From NCBI GenBank assembly GCA_964649825.1, contig CAZYQW010000060.1, positions 1 through 64,000 of the forward strand: DNA of 64,000 nt, written 5' to 3'. This document shows positions 57,075 to 64,000 of this stretch, piece by piece. The position numbers were made by a program, and so were the translations under genes. Origin of the DNA: CAZYQW01 sp964649825. Lineage in GTDB: Bacteria > Planctomycetota > B15-G4 > JADJEK01. Under the pieces are notes generated by a model. The model had not been told where the DNA came from. It did not search any database and worked only from the letters and a program-made list of their open reading frames with translations. The first letter of the stretch is position 1; the number at the start of each line of letters is the position of its first letter.

Positions 57075-58168
57075 CGAGCGCAAGCTATGCCACCCGCCCG
57101 GCGGGTCCCGAAGACGCCGACGTCCTGATCGGGCTGTTCAATCGGGCGTTCCACAAGCAGAAGGACGGCCGGACGTCCGCGTGGAAGTACTTCGAGAGCC
57201 CACACGGGGCGTCGTGCACGCTGCTCGCCGTCGGCGTCGGCGACGGCGAGGACGTGCCGCGGGCCGGGGGCGCCTACTCGTACGTGTTCCGGCGCATGAC
57301 GTGGCGGGGAGAGCCGTTCCTCGGCACTCAAGCGTCCGATGCAATGGTCGACGTCGAGTTCCGGCGGCGCGGCATCTTCACCTCGTTCGACGATCAGGCC
57401 GCGGCCGAGTGCGCGCGGCGCGGCGCACCGGTCTGTTTCGCCGTGGCGGGGCGGCAGTCGATGCATGGCTTCCTGGGAAACGGTTGGCGCGACATCGGCA
57501 CCTACCGGACGTACGTCGCCGTACTCGATGCGGCCGCGCTCCTGAGAGGGCGGCTCGGCTCGTTCGCGCCGCTCCTCGGCGGCGTGGTCTCCGCCGGCCT
57601 CGGGCTGCTCGGCCGGCGCGTGCGGCTCGACGACCCGAGCTCGGATCGCGTCGTCGCGATCGAGCGTTTCGACGACCGCGTCGATCGCCTGTGGGAACGG
57701 GTGAAGGACGACCTCCCGCTCGCCGGAGTCCGCGACGCCGCGTACCTGAACTGGCGTTACTTCGACACGCCCACGAAGAAGCACCGAGTGCTTGGCGTCG
57801 AGCGCGACGGCGAGCTGGTCGCGTACGTCGTACTCGAGGACGGACACCGTCGCGGCTACGTCGTGGACCTTCTCGGGTTGGACGCGCGGGCCGAAGATGC
57901 GGCGCTCCGCGGCGCGCTCCGATGCCTGAAGGAGCGCGGGATCCCGCTGGTCTTCCTGTCGACGCTCCCCTGCCCCCGGACGCGCGATCTTCTGCGGCGC
58001 AACGGCCTGTTCCCGCATCCGAGGAGGAAGCCGTTCCGGACCGCCACGCCGTTCATCGTGCGCGTGCTGCGCGAGGACGCGAAGCCGGCGCCGCCGGTGT
58101 TGCTCGATCCCGAGTCCTGGTACGTGCTGGACGGCGATCGCGACGTCGAGCACGTCTCACCGGCTTGA
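57071..58168 (+). CDS. GNAT-fold acyltransferase of glycan clusters
   Basis: A 365-aa protein from GTG 57071, overlapping the previous stop (GTGA). Two GNAT-like halves. The first (about 5-150) begins YATRPAGPEDADVLIGLFN and has WKYFESPHG, the acetyl-CoA loop-like VDVEFRRRGIFTS and CFAVAGRQSMHGFLGNGWRDIG. The second (about 230-330) has AYLNWRYFDTPTKKHRVLGV. Proteins like this are common in polysaccharide loci next to deacetylases and probably N- or O-acylate a sugar. The acceptor is unknown. Acyl-CoA binding is inferred from the R-x-x-G-like loop only. Confidence 0.65.
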   Translation: MTSASYATRPAGPEDADVLIGLFNRAFHKQKDGRTSAWKYFESPHGASCTLLAVGVGDGEDVPRAGGAYSYVFRRMTWRGEPFLGTQASDAMVDVEFRRRGIFTSFDDQAAAECARRGAPVCFAVAGRQSMHGFLGNGWRDIGTYRTYVAVLDAAALLRGRLGSFAPLLGGVVSAGLGLLGRRVRLDDPSSDRVVAIERFDDRVDRLWERVKDDLPLAGVRDAAYLNWRYFDTPTKKHRVLGVERDGELVAYVVLEDGHRRGYVVDLLGLDARAEDAALRGALRCLKERGIPLVFLSTLPCPRTRDLLRRNGLFPHPRRKPFRTATPFIVRVLREDAKPAPPVLLDPESWYVLDGDRDVEHVSPA

Positions 58169-58179
58169 AGAGGAATCGG

Positions 58180-59268
58180 ATGGCGCTCTCGAGGAACGTC
58201 GTCAAGGACCGCGTGAGGAAAGGGTTGCGCCGCGTGCTCTGCGCCATGAACGGTGCGGGGCTCGGACTGCTGCTCCGGAAGCTCGGCTTCGCCCGCGGTG
58301 GCGGCATCGTGATGACGCATTGCGTCGGGCACGTCCCGGAGACGGCGTACCTCCCCGCCGACATGAAGACGTCGACGACGAAGGTGGAGGCGCTGCTGCG
58401 GGCGCTCCGCCGGCGCGGCATCCGGTGCGTGTCGATCCGCGAGCTCGTGGCGGCGTTGGACCGCGGCGAGGGGGCGCACGACCTGATGGCGTTCACCATG
58501 GACGACGGGTACCGCGACAATCTCACCCAGGCGCTGCCGGTCCTCCGGCGGTTCGGCGCCTCGGGGACCGTGTTCGTCGAGACGCACGTGGTCGACACGC
58601 GCGAGGTGTCCTGGATGCACCGCTACTTCTACGTCGTGAGCCGGCGCGACGAGGCGTTCTTCGCGAACGAGTACGCGCGGCGGACGGCGGAACCCGCGAT
58701 CCGCGACAAGATCACCGCCGCGGCGGCCGCCGCGACGTCGTCCGACCGGGCCCGGTACGATCTGAAACGCATCCTCAAGTACGACGCAGATCTCCGCGAC
58801 CGCGACCGCGTCAGCCGCGAGATCCTCGCCGAGATCGGAGCGAGCGACGCCGTGATCGCCGGCGCCTATCTCACGTGGGATGACGTCCGTGCGCTCGACG
58901 CGGGGGGGGTGGAGATCGGTGCCCACACCCTCCACCACGAGATCTTGGCGCGGCTCGACGAAGCGGGCGTTCGGCACGAGATCGAGGGCTCGACGCACGC
59001 GTTGCTGCGCCACGTCGAAGGCCGCGTCGAGAGCTTCGCGTATCCGTTCGGTCGACCATGGGACTACACCGAGACGTGCTTCCCGATCCTGCGAGAGAAC
59101 GGCTACAAGTCGTCTTGCGCCGCGATCGACGGAACGAACGACCCCGGGACCGACCGGATGCAATTACGTCGGTTGCCCTTGAACGACCAGATCCCTCTGT
59201 CCGATATCCTGGCAGAGATCGACGGGACCTTGCCGCTCGCGCGGCGTCTCCTCCGCGTACAGTTGTGA
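58180..59268 (+). CDS. Polysaccharide deacetylase (CE4 family)
   Basis: A 362-aa protein from ATG 58180 with AGAGG upstream; TTG 58165 would overlap the previous stop. The NodB domain shows motif 1 FTMDDGYRDN (catalytic base Asp and metal Asp), motif 2 EIGAHTLHHEIL (metal-binding His pair), and motif 3 SFAYPFGRPWDY. An insertion of about 100 residues between motifs 1 and 2 is typical for members from glycan loci. It should remove N-acetyl groups from GlcNAc-type residues of the growing glycan. No signal peptide, so it acts in the cytoplasm, on lipid-linked precursors or nucleotide sugars. Confidence 0.9.
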   Translation: MALSRNVVKDRVRKGLRRVLCAMNGAGLGLLLRKLGFARGGGIVMTHCVGHVPETAYLPADMKTSTTKVEALLRALRRRGIRCVSIRELVAALDRGEGAHDLMAFTMDDGYRDNLTQALPVLRRFGASGTVFVETHVVDTREVSWMHRYFYVVSRRDEAFFANEYARRTAEPAIRDKITAAAAAATSSDRARYDLKRILKYDADLRDRDRVSREILAEIGASDAVIAGAYLTWDDVRALDAGGVEIGAHTLHHEILARLDEAGVRHEIEGSTHALLRHVEGRVESFAYPFGRPWDYTETCFPILRENGYKSSCAAIDGTNDPGTDRMQLRRLPLNDQIPLSDILAEIDGTLPLARRLLRVQL

Positions 59269-59354
59269 TTCCACCCGATGCCTCGACTGGTCTGGAATCG
59301 AACCTTGGAGTCGTTTCGACCGTGACAGCTCAGCGAGTCAGGAGCCATGGCTAG

Positions 59355-60584
59355 ATGTCGATGAGCGCGCGGGAGTTGGGTCTGCTGGCGGCGGCGTTCG
59401 GCGTCGTCCTGGGCCTCGTGCTGGTCCCGATCTTCCGACGGATCGCTCGGTGGGCCGGCGTGGTCGATCGGCCGGACGAACGGCCGGGAGGCCGCAAGAC
59501 GCAACGCTCCGCGATGCCGCTCCTCGGCGGCGCCGCGGTCGCGGTCGCCGCCACGCTCGCGGTCTTCCTGGCCCTCGTGTTCCCGCACGGGTCGCGGACG
59601 ATCACACTCGACCAACACGGGCACATCCTGCTCGCGGCCTTGCTCACGTTCTTGATCGGGCTCGTCGACGACGTCTTCAAGGACAAGGTCGGGCCGCTGC
59701 CGAAGTTCATCGGGCAGTTCGTCGCCGTCGCGTTCCTCTTCGGCAAGCACTGGGAACACGTCTTCACCGGCGAGGCGACGCCGGGCGAGATTTTCCACGT
59801 CATCACGATCTCGATCTGGTTCCTGACCGTGGTGAACGCGGTCAACTTCGTCGACAACATGAACGGTCTCTGCTCGGGCCTCGCGACGATCTCGCTTCTC
59901 GTCGGGTTGGTCGGGGTGACCGGCCGCCCGGACGTCCGCTGGGCGGTGATCGCCGGCGGACTCGGCGGCGCGATGCTCGGGTTCTTGCCGTACAACTACC
60001 CCCGCGCGCGCATCTACCTGGGGGATGCGGGGAGCCACCTGACCGGGTTCTTCCTCGCGCTGCTCTCGCTCGAGTTCACGCGGGGGTTCCTCTCGAACGG
60101 CTCGCTGTTCCTCGGGTTCGACGCGTTCATTCCCGCGATGCTCCTGCTCGGCCTGCCCCTCTTCGACCTGCTGTTCTCGGTCGTGCGGCGCTACCGGGAG
60201 AAGCGGCCGCTGTTCCACGGCGACGCGCGTCACCTGTCCCACCGGCTCGTCGGCGCGGGGCTCGATCCGACGTCGGCCGTCATGCTCCTGTGGGGCGTGC
60301 ACCTGATCCTGGCCGCCGCCGGCGTGGTCGCGCTCGCGATGGACGCGCAAGGCCGCTACACGGCGTTCGTGGTGATCCTCCTCTTCCTCGGTCTGCTCGC
60401 GTCGATCCTCGTTCGGGTCGAGCGGAGGCGGGGGCGAGCTCGGAGCTTCCAACCGGTCGGCGAGGAGGTTGCGGGAAACGGCGTCGAGCCGGATACGCTC
60501 TCGCCTCCGTCGACGAACGGCGACGTCGCCGGGCATCGCGTGCCGGGGTCGCCGGACTCCGCACGGCGGCGATCGAGCGACTGA
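59355..60584 (+). CDS. WecA/TagO-like undecaprenyl-phosphate sugar-1-P transferase
   Basis: A 409-aa integral membrane protein with about ten helices. Hallmarks of the MraY/WecA superfamily: GLVDDVFKDK (aspartate pair near residue 99), the NAVNFVDNMNGL motif (near 165), YLGDAGSHLTGF (near 220), and HGDARHLSHRLVG in the last cytoplasmic loop, corresponding to the His-rich motif of WecA-type enzymes. It transfers a sugar-1-phosphate from a UDP-sugar, likely GlcNAc or a relative, to undecaprenyl phosphate, starting glycan assembly. The last about 70 residues are hydrophilic and probably disordered. It provides the initiating step for the glycosyltransferases upstream in the locus. Confidence 0.9.
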   Translation: MSMSARELGLLAAAFGVVLGLVLVPIFRRIARWAGVVDRPDERPGGRKTQRSAMPLLGGAAVAVAATLAVFLALVFPHGSRTITLDQHGHILLAALLTFLIGLVDDVFKDKVGPLPKFIGQFVAVAFLFGKHWEHVFTGEATPGEIFHVITISIWFLTVVNAVNFVDNMNGLCSGLATISLLVGLVGVTGRPDVRWAVIAGGLGGAMLGFLPYNYPRARIYLGDAGSHLTGFFLALLSLEFTRGFLSNGSLFLGFDAFIPAMLLLGLPLFDLLFSVVRRYREKRPLFHGDARHLSHRLVGAGLDPTSAVMLLWGVHLILAAAGVVALAMDAQGRYTAFVVILLFLGLLASILVRVERRRGRARSFQPVGEEVAGNGVEPDTLSPPSTNGDVAGHRVPGSPDSARRRSSD

Positions 60585-60626
60585 ACCGGTCGTCGCGACT
60601 CGAAACCCTGACTCGAAGGAGAACCT

Positions 60627-61388
60627 GTGGATCCGAAGGAGTTCGCGATCCAGTACGACATCGAGGAGACACACTGGTGGTTCAAGGCCCGCCGGCGTCT
60701 CGTGCGCCGCTTCGCCGAGCAGATCCGCGACGAACTCGGGCGTCCGCTGCGGATCCTCGACGTGGCGTGTGCGACCGCGATGTCGTTCCGCTTCCTCTCC
60801 GACCTCGGCACGATCCGCGGGCTCGACATCTCGAGGGAGACGATCCACTTCGCGAAGCAGCGCGGGATCGACCGGATCGTGCGGGGCGACGCGCAGAGGA
60901 TGCCGTTTCGCGAGGGCGCGTTCGATCTCGTCCTGGCCCTCGACGCGTTCGAGCACTTCCCCGACGACGTCGGATCGATGGCCGAGGTGCGGCGCGTCCT
61001 GTCGCCGCACGGGGCGCTGATCTGCACGGTCCCCGCGTTCATGGCGCTCTGGAGCCCCCACGACGACGCGTTCCATCATCTGCGCCGCTACACGCGAGGC
61101 GAGCTCAAGGCGAAGATCGCCGGCCAGCAGTTGAGCGTGCAGCGCCTCTCGTACTATTCGATGTTCCTGACTCCGCCGCTCTTCGTCTTCCGCAAGCTGC
61201 GCCAGCTTCTCGGCCGCGGCAAGGAGGCGACGTCGGACTTCACGGTGAAGATCCCGCGGCCGGTCGAGTGGGGGCTCGGCGGCCTCATGTCGATGGAGGC
61301 GGCGATGATGAAGTTCGTCGACCTGCCGATCGGCGCGTCGCTCATCTGCTTGTCGAGGAAGTCGGCGGCGCCGCCGCCGACAGCCTGA
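60627..61388 (+). CDS. Class I SAM-dependent methyltransferase
   Basis: A 253-aa protein from GTG 60627 with GAAGGAG 6 nt upstream. N-terminal EETHWWFKARRRLV is typical of methyltransferases in glycan loci. Motif I reads ILDVACATAMSFRFL, with A and T at the usual Gly positions, and motif III is VLALDAFEHFPDD; then VLSPHGALICTVP. The glycine-poor motif I is unusual but common in this family. Probably methylates a sugar hydroxyl. The 3' end overlaps the convergent minus-strand gene by 47 bp. Confidence 0.82.
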   Translation: MDPKEFAIQYDIEETHWWFKARRRLVRRFAEQIRDELGRPLRILDVACATAMSFRFLSDLGTIRGLDISRETIHFAKQRGIDRIVRGDAQRMPFREGAFDLVLALDAFEHFPDDVGSMAEVRRVLSPHGALICTVPAFMALWSPHDDAFHHLRRYTRGELKAKIAGQQLSVQRLSYYSMFLTPPLFVFRKLRQLLGRGKEATSDFTVKIPRPVEWGLGGLMSMEAAMMKFVDLPIGASLICLSRKSAAPPPTA

Positions 61389-63771
61389 GGGACGCGGCGA
61401 GCGCGCGCGTTCGGTCCGCCCGCGATTGAGCGTAGGCGGCGAGGAGCTGGAACACCCGGGCGTCGAGCGGGTCGATCCGGGTCAGGTCCAGGATGCGCCG
61501 GAGCTGCCCGTCCGCGATGTCGAGCTCGCGCAGGGTCTCCGCGTACTCCCGATGCGCGTCGACGTCGTACGCGTCGTGGAGGAAACCGAGCCGGTAGCGT
61601 CCGAGCGCGCCGCGCCGGAGCCGCTCGGCCTCGGCGGGGTCATCCTCGCGATCGGCCTCGATCCGACCGACCCGTGCCACGACCTGCTCCCACGCCGTGA
61701 CGACGTCCGGGTCGTCCACCGCCTTCAGGAACGCGCGCTGCACCGCCCACACCTGGCGGAGGCTCTCGAGGGGGCCGCGCGGCGTCCACTTGCGGTAACC
61801 CGCGAGCTCGGCGTCGACGAAGGCGTCGGCCAGCTCGACGGCCGCCATCTCGAGCTTGGGCCGCAGTTCCGCCGTGCGCGTCAGCTCGTCGATCGCCGCG
61901 GCCACGTCGCCGCGACCCCGCAGCACCCGCCCAAGTCGATGGCGGGTGTCCGCGTTCGAGGGATCCTCGTCGCGCGCGGCGAGCAGGAACTCGAGGATCG
62001 CGTCGCGCGCCGCCGCACGTTCTCGACCGAGCCGCGCCGCGTCGTCGGAGCTCGAGCGCGCGAGGAGCTGGAGCATCTCGACCTCGCGCTTCGCGTCGTC
62101 GTCGAGGATCGCGGCGCAGAGCTCGAGGCGGACGCGCGCTTCCGTCCCGTTCGGAGAGTCGAGCGGATCGTCGGGACCGAGCCGGTCCGCGCGCCGCGTC
62201 AGCGCGCGGAGGTTCGTCGCCGCGAGGTCCCATCGGCGGTGGGAAAGTCGAGTGCGACCCCGGCGCAGGAGGAGCGTCGCGGTCGGCCGGTCGACGTCGG
62301 CGAGCGCGGCCGTCGCCTCGCGGGAGAACGCGTACACGGGTCCGGGCGGCTGCGCCACGGCGCGAAGCCGCCCGTCGTCGAGCGCGAGGGGGTCGAAGCG
62401 GCGGGGGGCCGAGTCGTTCCCGCACACGAAGATGGCGTGCCGCCCGTGGAGGAACGTGACCGGCCGGCGGTTGGTCCGCACGATCGCACCCGCGGCTGCA
62501 CGAACCTCGTCGAACGTCAGCTCCGCGAGATCGATGACGAAGAGCTGGAACGGCGGCCCCTCGCGGCCGTCGCGCCAGTGTCTCGATTCATCGAGGAGCG
62601 GCTGCGCGAACTCCTCGGCGGGCACCGTCCTCACGTCGGCGAATAGCTCCGGCATGGACGGTGGGCCGAGGATCCCCAGCGCGGACTCGAGCTCGTGCAG
62701 GCCGCGGTCGAGATCGAGGAACGGCCACCCCGGCGGATCGGGTCGGGCGGGTCGTCCGGCGCGACCGCGGACGTCAGGCGGCACGGGCCGGCCGTCGAAC
62801 TGCCGGATCGGATCCTCGAGCACGAAAGTGGGGTTCGGGACGCGCGACCATCGCGACGCGAGGCCGAGCGTGATCGCGGCGCCGATCACGCACGCGACGC
62901 GCGGCGACCGCCGTGGTGAGGCCGCCGCTCCCGCGAGCAACGCGGAGATCATCGCGAACGGGACTCCGTACGCCCCCGCGGCGAACGGGGCGGCCGATCC
63001 GGCCACGGCGGCCGCGACCAAGCCGATCCGGCGGGGCGCCTCGATCACCACGGATTGACACAGGGCGCCGAGACAGAAGATCGCCGCGCCCGCCACCGAG
63101 CCGGCGAGAAGGGCGCCGCCGTAGAGGAAGTGGCTTCGCGTGACCGAAGGGCCCTGGATCGATCGTGCGCGCGCGAGGACCTCGTCGAACGGAGGAATCT
63201 CGATCGCGAGCGCGGCCGCGGCGGCGAGCGCGAGAAGCGGCGCGCCCAGCGGCCGAAACCGCGGGTGACGGTCGAGGAGGAAGCGCGTCACCCAGGCCCC
63301 GAGTCCGGCTGCCGCGAGCCACGTCGCGATGACCGCCACCGCGCCGGGCGCGTCGGTGCCGACGATCGCGAGCACCTCCCGGCCGGGGGTGAGGGTTCCC
63401 AGTCCGAGCGCGAACGCCGCGAGGGCGGCGGCGATGGCGCGAAACGGAACGACCTCCTGGCGCGGCTCCCGAGCGCGGGCGAACGTGGCGCCCAAGACGG
63501 TCGCCAGCGCGCCGAGCCCGGCGAGGGCGATCAGCAGGAGGGGCCCTTTTTCGAGCGCGAGCGTGCGGACCGCGAGGAGCAGGGTCGAGAGCGCACCGAG
63601 CGCGGCGAGATCGAGTCGCGGCTTCATCCGCTGCACCGCGAGCACGACCGCCGCGGCCGCCGCGATTCCGGGCGCGAGGGTTACGGCGGTCGACGCATCC
63701 GCGTGGAACGCGAACAGAGCCAGCGATGCGGCCGCGAAGACTCCAGCGAAGAGCCAGGCGAGTCGGTCCAT
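61342..63771 (-). CDS. Membrane protein with C-terminal TPR-like repeats
   Basis: An 809-aa protein from ATG 63771. Eight to ten hydrophobic segments fill residues 5-310, rich in Ala. A soluble region of about 500 residues follows. It contains helical repeats of TPR type (SNADTRHRLGRVLRGRGDVAAAIDELTRTAELRP) and a charged middle part. The layout resembles membrane-bound spermidine-synthase-like proteins without the synthase domain; I cannot assign a function. It is encoded opposite to the glycan locus and convergent with the methyltransferase. The divergent gene at 63877 starts 105 bp away. Confidence 0.6.
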   Translation of the reverse strand: MDRLAWLFAGVFAAASLALFAFHADASTAVTLAPGIAAAAAVVLAVQRMKPRLDLAALGALSTLLLAVRTLALEKGPLLLIALAGLGALATVLGATFARAREPRQEVVPFRAIAAALAAFALGLGTLTPGREVLAIVGTDAPGAVAVIATWLAAAGLGAWVTRFLLDRHPRFRPLGAPLLALAAAAALAIEIPPFDEVLARARSIQGPSVTRSHFLYGGALLAGSVAGAAIFCLGALCQSVVIEAPRRIGLVAAAVAGSAAPFAAGAYGVPFAMISALLAGAAASPRRSPRVACVIGAAITLGLASRWSRVPNPTFVLEDPIRQFDGRPVPPDVRGRAGRPARPDPPGWPFLDLDRGLHELESALGILGPPSMPELFADVRTVPAEEFAQPLLDESRHWRDGREGPPFQLFVIDLAELTFDEVRAAAGAIVRTNRRPVTFLHGRHAIFVCGNDSAPRRFDPLALDDGRLRAVAQPPGPVYAFSREATAALADVDRPTATLLLRRGRTRLSHRRWDLAATNLRALTRRADRLGPDDPLDSPNGTEARVRLELCAAILDDDAKREVEMLQLLARSSSDDAARLGRERAAARDAILEFLLAARDEDPSNADTRHRLGRVLRGRGDVAAAIDELTRTAELRPKLEMAAVELADAFVDAELAGYRKWTPRGPLESLRQVWAVQRAFLKAVDDPDVVTAWEQVVARVGRIEADREDDPAEAERLRRGALGRYRLGFLHDAYDVDAHREYAETLRELDIADGQLRRILDLTRIDPLDARVFQLLAAYAQSRADRTRALAASLRLSAAAPPTSSTSR

Positions 63772-63816
63772 CCGATGATCCGATCAGGACTTCCGTGCCG
63801 ATCGACGGCGGCGGGC

Positions 63817-63822
63817 TATAAT
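63817..63822 (+). promoter_or_regulatory. Consensus -10 box before the last gene
   Basis: TATAAT lies 54 bp before the ATG at 63877 and matches the sigma-70 -10 consensus exactly, which is rare in this GC-rich window. No good -35 hexamer is visible. Confidence 0.4.
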
Positions 63823-63876
63823 TCCGGACTCACGCCGTTCAGGACCCTCCCGAGCGACAGACGAAAGACCTCATCG

Positions 63877-64000
63877 ATGCGTCTCCTCCTCGTCAACCCC
63901 CCGAGTCCGGAGAACCAGCGGGTCAGCCGTGGCCTGATGGGCGGATTCGGCATGGCGGTGAATCAGGATCTGGTCTACCCGCCGCTCAACCTCGCGTACG
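63877..64000 (+). CDS. Start of a B12-binding radical SAM protein (cut by window end)
   Basis: Only 41 codons are inside the window. The start MRLLLVNPPSPENQRVSRGL and the DLVYPPLNLAY segment at its end are the N-terminal signature of cobalamin-binding radical SAM proteins (VNPP and YPPLGLAYL). The cysteine motif would be beyond the window, so the class is inferred from the N terminus alone. It would be the third such gene in this window. Confidence 0.6.
   Translation, partial: MRLLLVNPPSPENQRVSRGLMGGFGMAVNQDLVYPPLNLAY

Noticed and set aside
54150..57083. Long minus-strand open frame opposite the radical SAM and glycosyltransferase genes
   Set aside because: Composition is that of antisense GC-rich DNA, and the plus strand has intact, family-length genes with conserved motifs.
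59103..61079. Long minus-strand open frame opposite the WecA-like gene
   Set aside because: Low-complexity Glu/Arg-rich translation opposite a well-supported membrane protein; an antisense shadow.

Overview
The window is a single high-GC stretch (third codon positions are almost all G or C) from a bacterium that looks most like a Planctomycetota-type organism. The evidence is lineage style rather than a marker gene: an ECF sigma factor beside a membrane Ser/Thr kinase with kinesin-light-chain-type TPRs, a Lys/Ala-rich histone-H1-like protein with an acidic tail, a CdsA with an unusual signature, and a giant secreted protein with Ig-like and PPC-like domains. Acidobacteriota, Myxococcota or an uncultured relative cannot be excluded. 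No rRNA, tRNA, CRISPR array, transposase or prophage gene was found.

Layout. 1-5.3 kb: a regulatory block with a TPR protein (5' end cut by the window), an ECF sigma factor, a mini zinc-finger anti-sigma-like protein and a kinase-TPR receptor. 5.4-12.4 kb: a MetX-family acyltransferase, a GlnD-like protein that has lost the residues of both catalytic domains but keeps two ACT domains, an HPF-like protein, the histone-like protein, an orphan hydantoinase-B-type protein and a small lipoprotein. 12.4-17.5 kb: a hybrid histidine kinase, a hairpin-rich intergenic region with two minus-strand terminators and a 13-codon ORF behind a 16-nt Shine-Dalgarno match, then a large sulfatase-fold lipoprotein. 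17.6-22.0 kb: a housekeeping operon purA-uppS-cdsA-phoH-ybeY. 22.1-29.2 kb: a giant secreted protein and a subtilisin that share N-terminal PPC-like repeats.

29.2-41.7 kb: a B12/radical SAM protein with a C-terminal PqqD-like winged helix, an HtrA-like pseudoprotease with a PDZ domain, a Wzx-type flippase followed at its stop codon by a 164-bp nested inverted repeat, a thioredoxin-fold protein, two GT4 glycosyltransferases, a nitroreductase-methyltransferase fusion and a possible alpha/alpha-toroid protein. 41.7-47.3 kb, minus strand: thymidine kinase, then an operon of two sulfatase-fold lipoproteins flanking a GT-C-like membrane protein. 47.4-64 kb: an orphan Eco57I-type adenine methylase, then an envelope-glycan locus (glycosyltransferases, membrane GT-C protein, B12/radical SAM protein, GNAT protein, polysaccharide deacetylase, WecA-like initiating transferase, methyltransferase), a membrane-TPR protein on the minus strand, and the start of another B12/radical SAM gene at the window edge.

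Taken together the right half builds, exports and decorates a cell-surface polymer: a WecA-like enzyme starts it on undecaprenyl phosphate (supplied by uppS), cytoplasmic glycosyltransferases extend it, the deacetylase, methyltransferase and radical SAM enzymes modify it, the flippase moves it out, and membrane transferases and sulfatase-fold lipoproteins may finish it outside the membrane. That pathway reading is inference from gene content.
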